Shown: one piece after another, positions 7,414-15,729 of the stretch
Numbering within the stretch: position 1 is the stretch's first letter
Layout of the letters: every line of letters begins with the position of its first letter
Source: Saprospiraceae bacterium
GTDB lineage: Bacteria; Bacteroidota; Bacteroidia; Chitinophagales; Saprospiraceae
DNA length: 45,485 bases
NCBI GenBank assembly: GCA_013140975.1
Contig: JABFRV010000059.1
Coordinates: forward strand, 1-45,485
Direction of reading: 5' to 3'
Program-made: the position numbers and the translations under genes
Notes under the pieces: model-generated
The model's database searches: none
What the model was told of the DNA's origin: nothing
The model's input: only the letters and a program-made list of their open reading frames with translations

Positions 7414-10137
7414 TCAATTAATAAATTTTAATACTTGAGAAATTCCATGTTTAGTAGTTAAACTTGCTAAATACATTCCTTTCTTTAAATTTATAAGTTC
7501 AACGACTTGTGTTTTAATATCTTTTGTGAATATAAATTCAAAATTATTAATAAATTGTCCATTTATAGAATATAAGTTAATATTTATCAATTCATCTAAT
7601 TTAATCTGACCTCCTTTTAATGTTACAAATAATTTATCATTGGAATATATTAATTCATATTCGTTTTGTTCATCTATATTTGAACGAGAAAGTGGGTTAT
7701 TAAAACAATCTGGGCAGTCTAAGGTTCCATATGTTTGAGTTATACATTGTTCATCTAGTTCAATTCCATTATAACTGCAAATAAAACATCTCTGACAAAC
7801 AATACCATTTTTACAAATTCTATCCTGTACAAGAGAACCAATTTCTAAAAATGAAGTTCCATCTTCACACTTTAACGCTGCTTTACAAGGATTTAGTGGA
7901 TGAGTCTCAGTTATAAATATTCCTCCAATATCTTCAAAAGGAAACCAATTTCCTTGTGTAAGGCCTGTATAAGAATATTTATTTGGAGTACCTCCTGGAC
8001 CAATAAGTCCAGTACAACAAGCTATTTCTACGTCTTGATAATATGCATATATCGGATTCACATCTGGATATTGTCCCACGATATTGGTTGGAGGGATTTC
8101 TAAAAATCCAGTTCCAAGAGGTTTTGACAAAGTAAATTTTGGTAAAACTTTACTAAAATCACAAACTACTCTTTTCTTACATGGAATGTTGGGTTGAAGT
8201 CTAAATTCGAACTTTTCTCCATTAACTATTATCGGATCTCCATTAATACCACACTTATACTCAAACTTGCATTCATTTAAGTCAATAAGTTGCATCCGAC
8301 CATCTGAGGTCCAATTACTCCAGTCCTTTGAATAGCTTATCGATGGAGGTTCATTCTCTCCACACCAGGTTAACCAATTACATGGTTGTAAACTGGTAGG
8401 ACCGAATGATTGAAAATTATTTTTTATTTCAGCCCATCCAGATTTATTACAACCCAATGAAGTTGTAACTGTTAGTCCATAAATACCAGCTTCTGTAATT
8501 TCTCTCTTAACTGTAAGAATATTTGTACTTGTATTTAAGATTTTTTGATTCATAGGATAACCATCACTCCATATTATTGCTGCCAAGCGATTATCATATT
8601 CTGAAATACCCAATGGACCTTTTACATATGTGTTTAAATCTACTTCTATTTCAAGAATTGTACTTGTTTTATGCTCAACTTTCTTTCCAGTTGGTAAGTA
8701 TCCATAACATAATGTTTCATACTTTACACTTTTATATTCTACTTTGGTTGCATCAGATCCTCCACATGGATCAATATTAATCTCATCTTCATCCTCACCA
8801 CAAGGGCAAATTACTTTTACTTTTAGTGCTTTTGAACCTGGCCAATATATACTAGCCAAATCGTTTCCAGAAATAGTATTCAAAGTTGTATAAATAAAAT
8901 AGTAATCTGTTGTTGACCATTTATATGCGCATTTAGTTTGATCACCACCATAGATAAGATTTGCAGATACAAAGGCCCCTGGCTTCCCAGGTGGCAAAGA
9001 AAAGTTATTTATTTTAACATTGGGTTTATTTACTCCAACAGGACAATTAGTTAATTGCTGATATGCATCATCCATAAAACAAAATGTCTTCTCAAATACA
9101 TCAAATCTATAAAACCCTTCTTCCAAGTTGGAAATTAGGTACTTACGCTTATAAGTTCCATTAGGGTTTTTTGTTGTAAATGTATAGGTAACATAGGGCA
9201 AATTGTTCTTGTATGATACCACATTTATAATATTTGCTTGTGGTAAATAAGGGCCAATTAAATGTAATTCTATTTCACCATTGTTAAATGATGTAGGATT
9301 TTTGAAATTAGAAACTGTAACTTCGGCCTTATTTTCTGGGTAAGAATTTATTGTCTTTGAAACAGAACATCCTGTTAAATCATCTGTAATTGTTACACTA
9401 TAAAATGAATTGTTTAATTTTAAGTCTATATTCCTTTGATAAATGCTTGGTGGAGTATTATTATGTTGATTTTCTATTCCATCGCTCCATTTGTAAGTAT
9501 AATCTTTTTTAAGCGGAGTTACATGAATCTGAATATTTCTATAAGCGTAGCATAAATTAGTTGAGTTTGTTGTAAATCTTGGATTTAAGACTTGGTCAAT
9601 CTTATATAAATTACTGAAAGTACAACCATCTGAATCTTTAATTAATAAATTATAAGTTCCATCATCTAAATTACTTATGTCTTTACTAGTGGACAGAAAA
9701 TTACTTGGTCCCATCCATTTATAAATATATGGGGGAGTTCCACCTGTTACAATTAATGCAATAGATCCATTTTTATTATCATTGTCAGTATAACATTCTT
9801 GTTTAACTTTTGAATTTACTTGTATGTTTGAAACACATCCTGTCACTGTTACATCAAACTCCCAGTAAGCACAATCAATATTCCCTAACACTTCGATCGT
9901 AAACATTCCTGCACAAACATTTGAAATTTCATAATCACCTCCTTGATAATTAGATATAATTATTCTTCCATCTTGTTTAATTTCAAATGGAGCTACGTTC
10001 GGTGCCTCAATACGAATAATTATTTTGCCAGTACAAGCATTCCCGGTGCTTGGAATTACATTTAATATTTTTACTTCTGCATGAACATTACATATAAATA
10101 CAAAGAATAAAAGTAATGTACTTAATTTATTTCTCAT
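7414..10137 (-). CDS. Secreted T9SS type A cargo protein with SprB-type repeat
   Basis: 907 residues. A signal peptide (MRNKLSTLLLFFVFICNVHA) is followed by Ig-like beta domains. About residues 105-180 form an SprB-type repeat (TGGTPPYIYKW, then DDGTYNLLIKDSDGC). A Cys-rich part follows around 700-830. The last 75 residues are a type A sorting domain, with INLYSINGQFI, LKKGMYLASLTTKHG and a C-terminal VLKFIN. Such proteins cross the outer membrane through T9SS and are released or anchored on the surface; SprB-type repeats occur in gliding adhesins. It is the last gene of the three-gene exported-protein operon, 10 bp after the preceding stop. The coding DNA is AT-rich, like the rest of this cluster. 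Confidence 0.85.
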   Translation of the reverse strand: MRNKLSTLLLFFVFICNVHAEVKILNVIPSTGNACTGKIIIRIEAPNVAPFEIKQDGRIIISNYQGGDYEISNVCAGMFTIEVLGNIDCAYWEFDVTVTGCVSNIQVNSKVKQECYTDNDNKNGSIALIVTGGTPPYIYKWMGPSNFLSTSKDISNLDDGTYNLLIKDSDGCTFSNLYKIDQVLNPRFTTNSTNLCYAYRNIQIHVTPLKKDYTYKWSDGIENQHNNTPPSIYQRNIDLKLNNSFYSVTITDDLTGCSVSKTINSYPENKAEVTVSNFKNPTSFNNGEIELHLIGPYLPQANIINVVSYKNNLPYVTYTFTTKNPNGTYKRKYLISNLEEGFYRFDVFEKTFCFMDDAYQQLTNCPVGVNKPNVKINNFSLPPGKPGAFVSANLIYGGDQTKCAYKWSTTDYYFIYTTLNTISGNDLASIYWPGSKALKVKVICPCGEDEDEINIDPCGGSDATKVEYKSVKYETLCYGYLPTGKKVEHKTSTILEIEVDLNTYVKGPLGISEYDNRLAAIIWSDGYPMNQKILNTSTNILTVKREITEAGIYGLTVTTSLGCNKSGWAEIKNNFQSFGPTSLQPCNWLTWCGENEPPSISYSKDWSNWTSDGRMQLIDLNECKFEYKCGINGDPIIVNGEKFEFRLQPNIPCKKRVVCDFSKVLPKFTLSKPLGTGFLEIPPTNIVGQYPDVNPIYAYYQDVEIACCTGLIGPGGTPNKYSYTGLTQGNWFPFEDIGGIFITETHPLNPCKAALKCEDGTSFLEIGSLVQDRICKNGIVCQRCFICSYNGIELDEQCITQTYGTLDCPDCFNNPLSRSNIDEQNEYELIYSNDKLFVTLKGGQIKLDELININLYSINGQFINNFEFIFTKDIKTQVVELINLKKGMYLASLTTKHGISQVLKFIN

Positions 10138-10147
10138 AATGTAATTT

Positions 10148-11890
10148 TTATTTAGGATAACCTGCTTTTGCTAAAACATCGTAAATGAAATCCCCACACC
10201 ACTTTACTGATTGTTCCCAGGTTCTGTATCCCTTCCTTCTTGGCGGAACAAAACTGCTTAATCCATCTTTAACATGAAGAAAGTCTGCTATTGGCTCAAG
10301 TGCTTGAACATAAGGAAGAGCTTTATTTCTTTCTCCTTGATTAAGATAATTAGTTGCTATTAGAGCCAGTTGAATTGCATCTTCTTCTGTTAAAAAGGCG
10401 TGAAGGTAACTATCGATAAATCTGCGTAATGTATAACTGGTGTCTCCAACTAAGGACAATAATCTAGGCTTGATAGGAAACCATAATCTCAATAACATCT
10501 CTTCACATTCAGTGCTCCAAATATGATTCGTATCATGATCATAGACTTCTCCGCAAAAATCAATGAGTCGATTGATTTCAATTCGTTGATTAGAATCAAG
10601 TGATAAAGTACCATACATAGCTCTATCTCCTATTAACTGTGTAATTTTTCTTAGATAAATAACTTCTCTAATAGAATCCATACATGCACTTCTCCACACC
10701 CTACTGGAAGCTCGTATCTGATGGTAATCAAATTGTGCTAGCTCAGCAACGAGAGCTACATTGCTCAAAGTGTCAAATCTTCTACCATCATCTCCTGGAT
10801 AATATCTCGCATATCCATTATCAGTATATAGCGTAGTATCTCTTGATACCTTATATTGCCACTTTTCATTACTACTCATTCTATTGGTATCAGGGGGCGA
10901 AGTTGGCTTGGTATAAAAATCTGTCTTATAAATCTCCCCTGTCTCAAACATTCTTCTATATTCTTGTTGGAGATGTGGTTGCATTTGATCCCAGAGGACA
11001 TGATTCTGGAAGAATGAGTCAACTTTGTGCTTGCGTATCTGGAAAATTGAATCTCTTTTTTGCATTAAATTCTTTAATTTCATGTCAACTTCTTCAGTTA
11101 TTTCTTGAGTCCTAATTTGATTATATTCTTCAGTTCTAAAGAGCCTCAAATACCAGTCATGATTTTCCTTTGTGCTAGTATCAAGTTTTGAATCAAAAAC
11201 ATGCTTAACTACTGCAACTAAACTATCTCTAATTCTTGTATCAGAATACAACATTGCATACTTGTGCTTATATGAATATTTTGACAGATCATTTTGTAAT
11301 GTACTGTCAATACAGCTAAATAAACTATCAAATTTTGTTATTGTCTTATTTATTCCATATATAATTGAATGTAGAATCTGAAATTTTAAATCTTTAGAAG
11401 AGTTATTGAATATTGTAATTAATTCTGAAGTGTTAGTTTTCAAAACAACATATTTAATAAGCTTCCCTAGCCCTGGAGCATTTAACGAATCCAATAATTC
11501 AACTGTTGAAAGATTATTAAATTGAATAGAAATTTTATAATCATTCAAATAGTTATTTAGTTTACAACTATAAGTAGGTATATAATCTGTAGTATCAATA
11601 TATACATCTGCATCTGGGATATTGCAGTTTTCTTCGAGATAAACCTGAATTTCTGAGGAATCTATACTTAAGTTAATTAATGAATCATTTTGAATAAACA
11701 TAACTTTTGAAAAATGATATTCAAGACTATCAAGGTTTTTCTTAATTAATAAGTTACAAGAATCAGGACTTTGTGATTCGTAACAGTCTTTTATAATGTC
11801 TAATTTATTTATACAATAATCAAACGAATATTCTTCTTGAGCATAAATACTATTGCTCAGCATAAATATTAAAATTATTAGATTTTTCAT
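10148..11890 (-). CDS. Exported mosaic protein of unknown function
   Basis: 580 residues with a signal peptide (MKNLIILIFMLSNSIYAQ). No known domain is recognised. The ATG at 11890 overlaps the upstream TGA as ATGA, which argues for this start over the ATG nine bases earlier and for translational coupling. The protein has two unlike halves: residues 1-218 contain no arginine and no tryptophan and are rich in Asn, Ser, Ile and Asp, while residues from 219 on contain dozens of arginines plus several tryptophans. The DNA changes as well: 11761-11820 is 23% GC and 10201-10260 is 43%. The C-terminal part looks like an older conserved helical domain joined to a variable N-terminus. No sorting domain is visible at the C-terminus. 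Confidence 0.7.
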   Translation of the reverse strand: MKNLIILIFMLSNSIYAQEEYSFDYCINKLDIIKDCYESQSPDSCNLLIKKNLDSLEYHFSKVMFIQNDSLINLSIDSSEIQVYLEENCNIPDADVYIDTTDYIPTYSCKLNNYLNDYKISIQFNNLSTVELLDSLNAPGLGKLIKYVVLKTNTSELITIFNNSSKDLKFQILHSIIYGINKTITKFDSLFSCIDSTLQNDLSKYSYKHKYAMLYSDTRIRDSLVAVVKHVFDSKLDTSTKENHDWYLRLFRTEEYNQIRTQEITEEVDMKLKNLMQKRDSIFQIRKHKVDSFFQNHVLWDQMQPHLQQEYRRMFETGEIYKTDFYTKPTSPPDTNRMSSNEKWQYKVSRDTTLYTDNGYARYYPGDDGRRFDTLSNVALVAELAQFDYHQIRASSRVWRSACMDSIREVIYLRKITQLIGDRAMYGTLSLDSNQRIEINRLIDFCGEVYDHDTNHIWSTECEEMLLRLWFPIKPRLLSLVGDTSYTLRRFIDSYLHAFLTEEDAIQLALIATNYLNQGERNKALPYVQALEPIADFLHVKDGLSSFVPPRRKGYRTWEQSVKWCGDFIYDVLAKAGYPK

Positions 11891-13716
11891 TTTTTCCATT
11901 GTTTACCTTGACAAAATGATTTTATTGGATTATAGGACCAATCTAAGTAATCAATAACATTTGGATTATTACTGATTCTATCCGATATTATTTTAGAATT
12001 TTCTTCAATTCTTAAGTAATAGTGTTGATAATCAGAATCTATATCATTATTACTACTTATATTATTCTTATAATCCCAAGCACCATCAACGATAGTTAAG
12101 TTAAATCCATTGATTTCTCCAATTTCAGAAGATTCAAAATCATCTGGAATTGCATCATAATCTTTATCATTATTAGGATCAACCACTCCATTAGGCCATC
12201 TTTGTTGATAAATTTTAGCATGAAGGTGTTCATGATAATTTACAGTATAAAATCCATGAACTCCAAAAACCTCTGTTACAGTATACTTGCATTTGCAAGC
12301 ATCATAATAATAAATATCATGAATTAAGGTAGGATATTCTACAAATATCGTATTTGCACCATAATGTATTTGTTTAGGAACTTGAGTCAAAGGTTTCTTT
12401 TTATAAAACTCATTAGTATTTTCTGCTTCTTCACTTATGGCACAAAATTCATTCCAGTAAATATACCAGTTTGGAATTTCTGGATCAAAGATTGATGTTG
12501 CTTCTTTTGAAAAGTAAATTTTAGTAGTTACCCCTGGCGTCATGAATCTTTTGATTGTAAGCCATTTACCAGAACCAAGAATTATACCCTCTATCCATTC
12601 CATAGTCTTATCAGATGTAACTTCTCTTTCTTTACCATCTTTACATCTTGCTTTAACTCTAACAATTCCTAAAGAGTTAGTACCAAATACAAAGACGGAC
12701 TTAAAAATATTATGATTTGCTTTTAGTTCATTTATCCTAAGAATTTTAGAACTTGGATCCAAGTTCTTTCCAAAGTCTAATTCACCCCATAGATCACCTA
12801 ATGAAATGTCAACATTATTAATCATGTGCTCTGGATAAATCTTACATTCAATATCATAATTCATTACCACCATCCAATTATCTGGTGCAGGTTCAATGGT
12901 ATTACCATTATGATCAGTGCCTGCATGTTTAAATATTTCTATCCATAATCGATATACTTCTATCTGTATCTTATTACTACTACATGCATCATCATTAATA
13001 AATTTTACAACAGTTTGTAATTTGTAATTCTTGTTGTTATCCTTTGTGGTAAATTGTACATCTTTACCCATCTCAGGAACCTTAATTTTAATTCTTATTT
13101 CAGAATTAAAATTCTTCATTTCTACAAGTACAGATTTAGAATAAATAGCGGGGCTTAATGCAGTCTGTTCTAGTTTTAATAATTCGTGTGTAGTCTTAAG
13201 TTCAGAAAATCCTTTTCCATGTAATGTAATTCTAAAGTTTAGATCAACCATTTCATCAAAGCATTCAGTTACATTATTAACTTCTGAAAGACTAATATCT
13301 TCAATTACATAAACAATGAACGCATAGTAAGATATTGGATTTTGGGGATTTTTTTTATCATAAACCCTTACAAGATACAAGGCAGATTCTTTACAAGCAT
13401 TAATTGTATAAGACGGAGGAAGTGGGCAATTGACCTCTACTTGAGGGGTGTTTATCTCTCTTACTGTCCAATTATAACATTTATCTGGATTATCTGGCTC
13501 GTTAGGTGCTAAAAAGCAATTTAAATTCTTGCATGTAACATAACGCTCTGCTGTTATTACACCTATTCCTGGAAAATTGATTTGGACATCTTCAATTTGA
13601 ATTGGAGAAGGCATTCCAAATCCACCTGCATGGCAATTCAAGATTAAAGTAAAGTTAAGTAAGGTAAGGTAAGGTAAGGTAAGGTAAGGTAAGGTAAGGT
13701 AAAGGCGTCTGAACAT
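11887..13716 (-). CDS. Exported protein with repeat-encoded, probably phase-variable signal peptide
   Basis: 609 residues from the ATG at 13716 (a TTG at 13725 is in frame but less likely). The signal peptide has an MFRR n-region, a hydrophobic core made of LTLPY repeats, and a likely cleavage after NCHA at residue 30. The core is encoded by eight copies of ACCTT (13661-13700). Seven copies would put a TAA at codon 19 and nine at codon 26, so only changes of three copies preserve the frame. The mature part shows beta-rich segments, an HEHLH motif near residue 500 and an acidic DPNNDKDYDAIPDD stretch that looks like a Ca-binding loop. No family is recognised. It leads the operon behind a strong promoter at 13817-13848. 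A restart at M35 would give a form without a signal. Confidence 0.75.
   Translation of the reverse strand: MFRRLYLTLPYLTLPYLTLLNFTLILNCHAGGFGMPSPIQIEDVQINFPGIGVITAERYVTCKNLNCFLAPNEPDNPDKCYNWTVREINTPQVEVNCPLPPSYTINACKESALYLVRVYDKKNPQNPISYYAFIVYVIEDISLSEVNNVTECFDEMVDLNFRITLHGKGFSELKTTHELLKLEQTALSPAIYSKSVLVEMKNFNSEIRIKIKVPEMGKDVQFTTKDNNKNYKLQTVVKFINDDACSSNKIQIEVYRLWIEIFKHAGTDHNGNTIEPAPDNWMVVMNYDIECKIYPEHMINNVDISLGDLWGELDFGKNLDPSSKILRINELKANHNIFKSVFVFGTNSLGIVRVKARCKDGKEREVTSDKTMEWIEGIILGSGKWLTIKRFMTPGVTTKIYFSKEATSIFDPEIPNWYIYWNEFCAISEEAENTNEFYKKKPLTQVPKQIHYGANTIFVEYPTLIHDIYYYDACKCKYTVTEVFGVHGFYTVNYHEHLHAKIYQQRWPNGVVDPNNDKDYDAIPDDFESSEIGEINGFNLTIVDGAWDYKNNISSNNDIDSDYQHYYLRIEENSKIISDRISNNPNVIDYLDWSYNPIKSFCQGKQWKK
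13661..13700 (-). repeat. Pentanucleotide tandem repeat, (ACCTT)8 on the coding strand
   Basis: Eight perfect copies of a 5-bp unit (AAGGT on the plus strand) are followed on the coding strand by a decayed continuation (ACTTAACTTTACTTTAA). The repeat lies within codons 6-19 of the exported-protein gene. Because 5 is not a multiple of 3, slippage by one or two units changes the reading frame, whereas three units add or remove LTLPY. Confidence 0.95.
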
Positions 13717-14052
13717 TGGACTCAATTTTAGGAAAAAGTTAATTAAGGAGTACTTAAGATAAGGTTACATATATTTATTGGTTCTGAACTTTATCATTAC
13801 CACTATAACGGATTTTCAAAGTTACATATTGCCCTTTAATCCTCCAAATATTATAAAATAAATTTTTATTGTATATATAAATTTTTACAATATCTGAATA
13901 ATAATTATCCAATGAATACATGAAAAATACAGCTTTTGGAACTTTAATTTACTGATTGCAATTAGAGGCTCTTCATTTAATCAATAATCAATTTATTAGC
14001 TGAGTTAATTTATCTTTGGTCATAAAAAATTAAATCATAATTCATAATTCCT
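13717..14052. other. 336-bp AT-rich intergenic region
   Basis: It lies between the start of the exported-protein operon and the 3' end of rpoN, both on the minus strand. It contains the promoter at 13817-13848 and the operon's leader. I see no rho-independent terminator for rpoN and no RNA gene or mobile-element end in the remainder. Confidence 0.5.
13817..13848 (-). promoter_or_regulatory. Near-consensus Bacteroidota promoter of the exported-protein operon
   Basis: On the minus strand TTTG (13848-13845) is followed after exactly 20 bp by TAACTTTG (13824-13817), matching the Bacteroidota sigma-ABfr consensus TTTG-N19-21-TAnnTTTG. Transcription should start near 13811, giving a leader of about 95 nt before the ATG at 13716. 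It is the best-scoring promoter I see in the window. Confidence 0.75.
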
Positions 14053-15606
14053 TTAAACCAATTCCTTTCTCAACCTCGCTACCGGAATATTAAGTTGCTC
14101 TCTATACTTTGCAATCGTGCGTCTTGCAATATTATATCCTTTACGCATAAGCATCTCTTTTAATTTTTCATCGCTTAAAGGTTTATCTTTCTTTTCAGCC
14201 AATATTAGATCAGAAAGTATCTTTTTAACTTCAAGTGTAGATACCTCATCTCCTTCATCATTTTGCAAGGACTCTGAGAAAAATTCTTTTAATCGTTTTG
14301 TACCAAATTCTGTCTGAACAAATTTGCTGTTGGCAACTCTTGACACTGTAGAAATATCCAGGCTAGTAATATCTGCGATATCCTTTAGAATCATAGGCTT
14401 GATTTTTCTCTGATCGCCGGTATGAAAGTATTCTATTTGAAATTGCATAATAGCATACATCGTTCGATAAAGTGTGTCCTGTCTTTGTTTTATAGCATCG
14501 ATAAACCATTTCGCGGATTCTATCTTTTGCTTAATAAACATTACAGCATCTTTTTCTTTCTTCTCGGATGTATTTCCAGCTTTGTTGTTGCCTTTATAAG
14601 AACGCAACATATCAAGGTAGTGGTCATTGATCCGTAGATCTGGTGCATTCTTCGAATTCAAATTTAACTCCAACTCACCATCACGGTTTGTAATGCTGAA
14701 ATCCGGAATAATATAATGGCCAGCTACACTATAATGTGCCATTGAATCTTGATAACCCGAAGACGGTTTGGGATTTAATTTTAATATTTCGTCAATGGCA
14801 ACCTTTAATTGTGCTTCGGTTAGATTGAATGATCTCTGTAATTTAGTATAATGCTTTTTTGTAAACTCATCAAAGTAGTGAAGCAAAATCATTTCAGAAA
14901 GCTTCAATACTTTTAAGAAAATTTTTCTTTTTTCAATGTTTATTTTCGCACGTATCTGAATCAAAAGACATTCCTGAAGATTTCTAGCCCCTGTCCCCGG
15001 AGGATCAAATCCTTGAATTTTGGCTAAAATATCAGTTACCTCTTTCTCTTCAACCTCTAAGTTATGTGCAAATAATAAATCGTCAATGATTGCATTGGGT
15101 TCTCTTCTGAGATATCCATCATCATCAATACTACCTATTATCTGTTGCGCAATCTTTAATTGTTTTTCATCTTTAAGGTTTAACAAGCCAATCTGTTTGT
15201 TAAGATTATCATGAAATGAACTTTCAACCGCGTAAGGCATTGTCTTACTTTGGTTTTCTTCACCATATTCACCAGTCTTGTATTGATAGGAGGATGGTTC
15301 ATCATCCATATAATTATTGAGATACTCCTCAAAACTATCTTCTGATTGTTGTTCAAAAGGTTCTGTTTCTATAAATTCTGTTTCTGAACTGGTATCATCA
15401 TCTGAAGTTGAAGCTTCTTGAGTTTCTGCATATACATCAGTTGCTTCTTCATACTCATTTCCTTCCTCCAATGCCGGATTCTGCTCTAATTCTTCTTGAA
15501 TACGCTGATCCAAAACGGCTGTAGGTATCTGTAACAGCTTCATAAGTTGAATCTGCTGAGGAGATAATTTCTGAATTAGCTTCTGGCTTAATTGCTGTTT
15601 AAGCAT
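14053..15606 (-). CDS. rpoN: RNA polymerase sigma-54 factor
   Basis: Sigma-54 directs RNA polymerase to -24/-12 promoters and needs an AAA+ enhancer-binding protein for open-complex formation. The 517-residue protein has the full layout: a Gln/Leu-rich activator-contact region I (MLKQQLSQKLIQKLSPQQIQLMKLLQIP), an acidic linker (about 50-115), the core-binding domain (about 120-330), a helix-turn-helix region (LKDIADITSLDISTVSRVANSKFVQT) and the C-terminal RpoN box ARRTIAKYRE near 498-507. It appears intact. A perfect 14-bp palindrome lies 10-23 bp upstream of its start. No enhancer-binding protein or obvious sigma-54 target is in the window. Confidence 0.96.
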   Translation of the reverse strand: MLKQQLSQKLIQKLSPQQIQLMKLLQIPTAVLDQRIQEELEQNPALEEGNEYEEATDVYAETQEASTSDDDTSSETEFIETEPFEQQSEDSFEEYLNNYMDDEPSSYQYKTGEYGEENQSKTMPYAVESSFHDNLNKQIGLLNLKDEKQLKIAQQIIGSIDDDGYLRREPNAIIDDLLFAHNLEVEEKEVTDILAKIQGFDPPGTGARNLQECLLIQIRAKINIEKRKIFLKVLKLSEMILLHYFDEFTKKHYTKLQRSFNLTEAQLKVAIDEILKLNPKPSSGYQDSMAHYSVAGHYIIPDFSITNRDGELELNLNSKNAPDLRINDHYLDMLRSYKGNNKAGNTSEKKEKDAVMFIKQKIESAKWFIDAIKQRQDTLYRTMYAIMQFQIEYFHTGDQRKIKPMILKDIADITSLDISTVSRVANSKFVQTEFGTKRLKEFFSESLQNDEGDEVSTLEVKKILSDLILAEKKDKPLSDEKLKEMLMRKGYNIARRTIAKYREQLNIPVARLRKELV

Positions 15607-15615
15607 ATATAAATC

Positions 15616-15629
15616 TTAAAACGTTTTAA
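15616..15629. promoter_or_regulatory. Palindrome immediately upstream of rpoN
   Basis: TTAAAACGTTTTAA is a perfect 14-bp palindrome starting 10 bp upstream of the rpoN ATG, in the divergent gap to the aminopeptidase gene. It could be an operator, but in such AT-rich DNA the evidence is modest. Confidence 0.35.
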
Positions 15630-15729
15630 TATAAATTTTGGTTCTATTCTTTATTTCGTAGAATTGCGATGACAAATGTATTGATACAAACTCATATTAT
15701 AAAATTCTTTAATATATAAATTAATGTAA

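Noticed and set aside
14011-14018. TATCTTTG on the plus strand downstream of rpoN
   Set aside because: It matches the -7 consensus but points into the antisense of rpoN with no -33 box and no gene; expected by chance.
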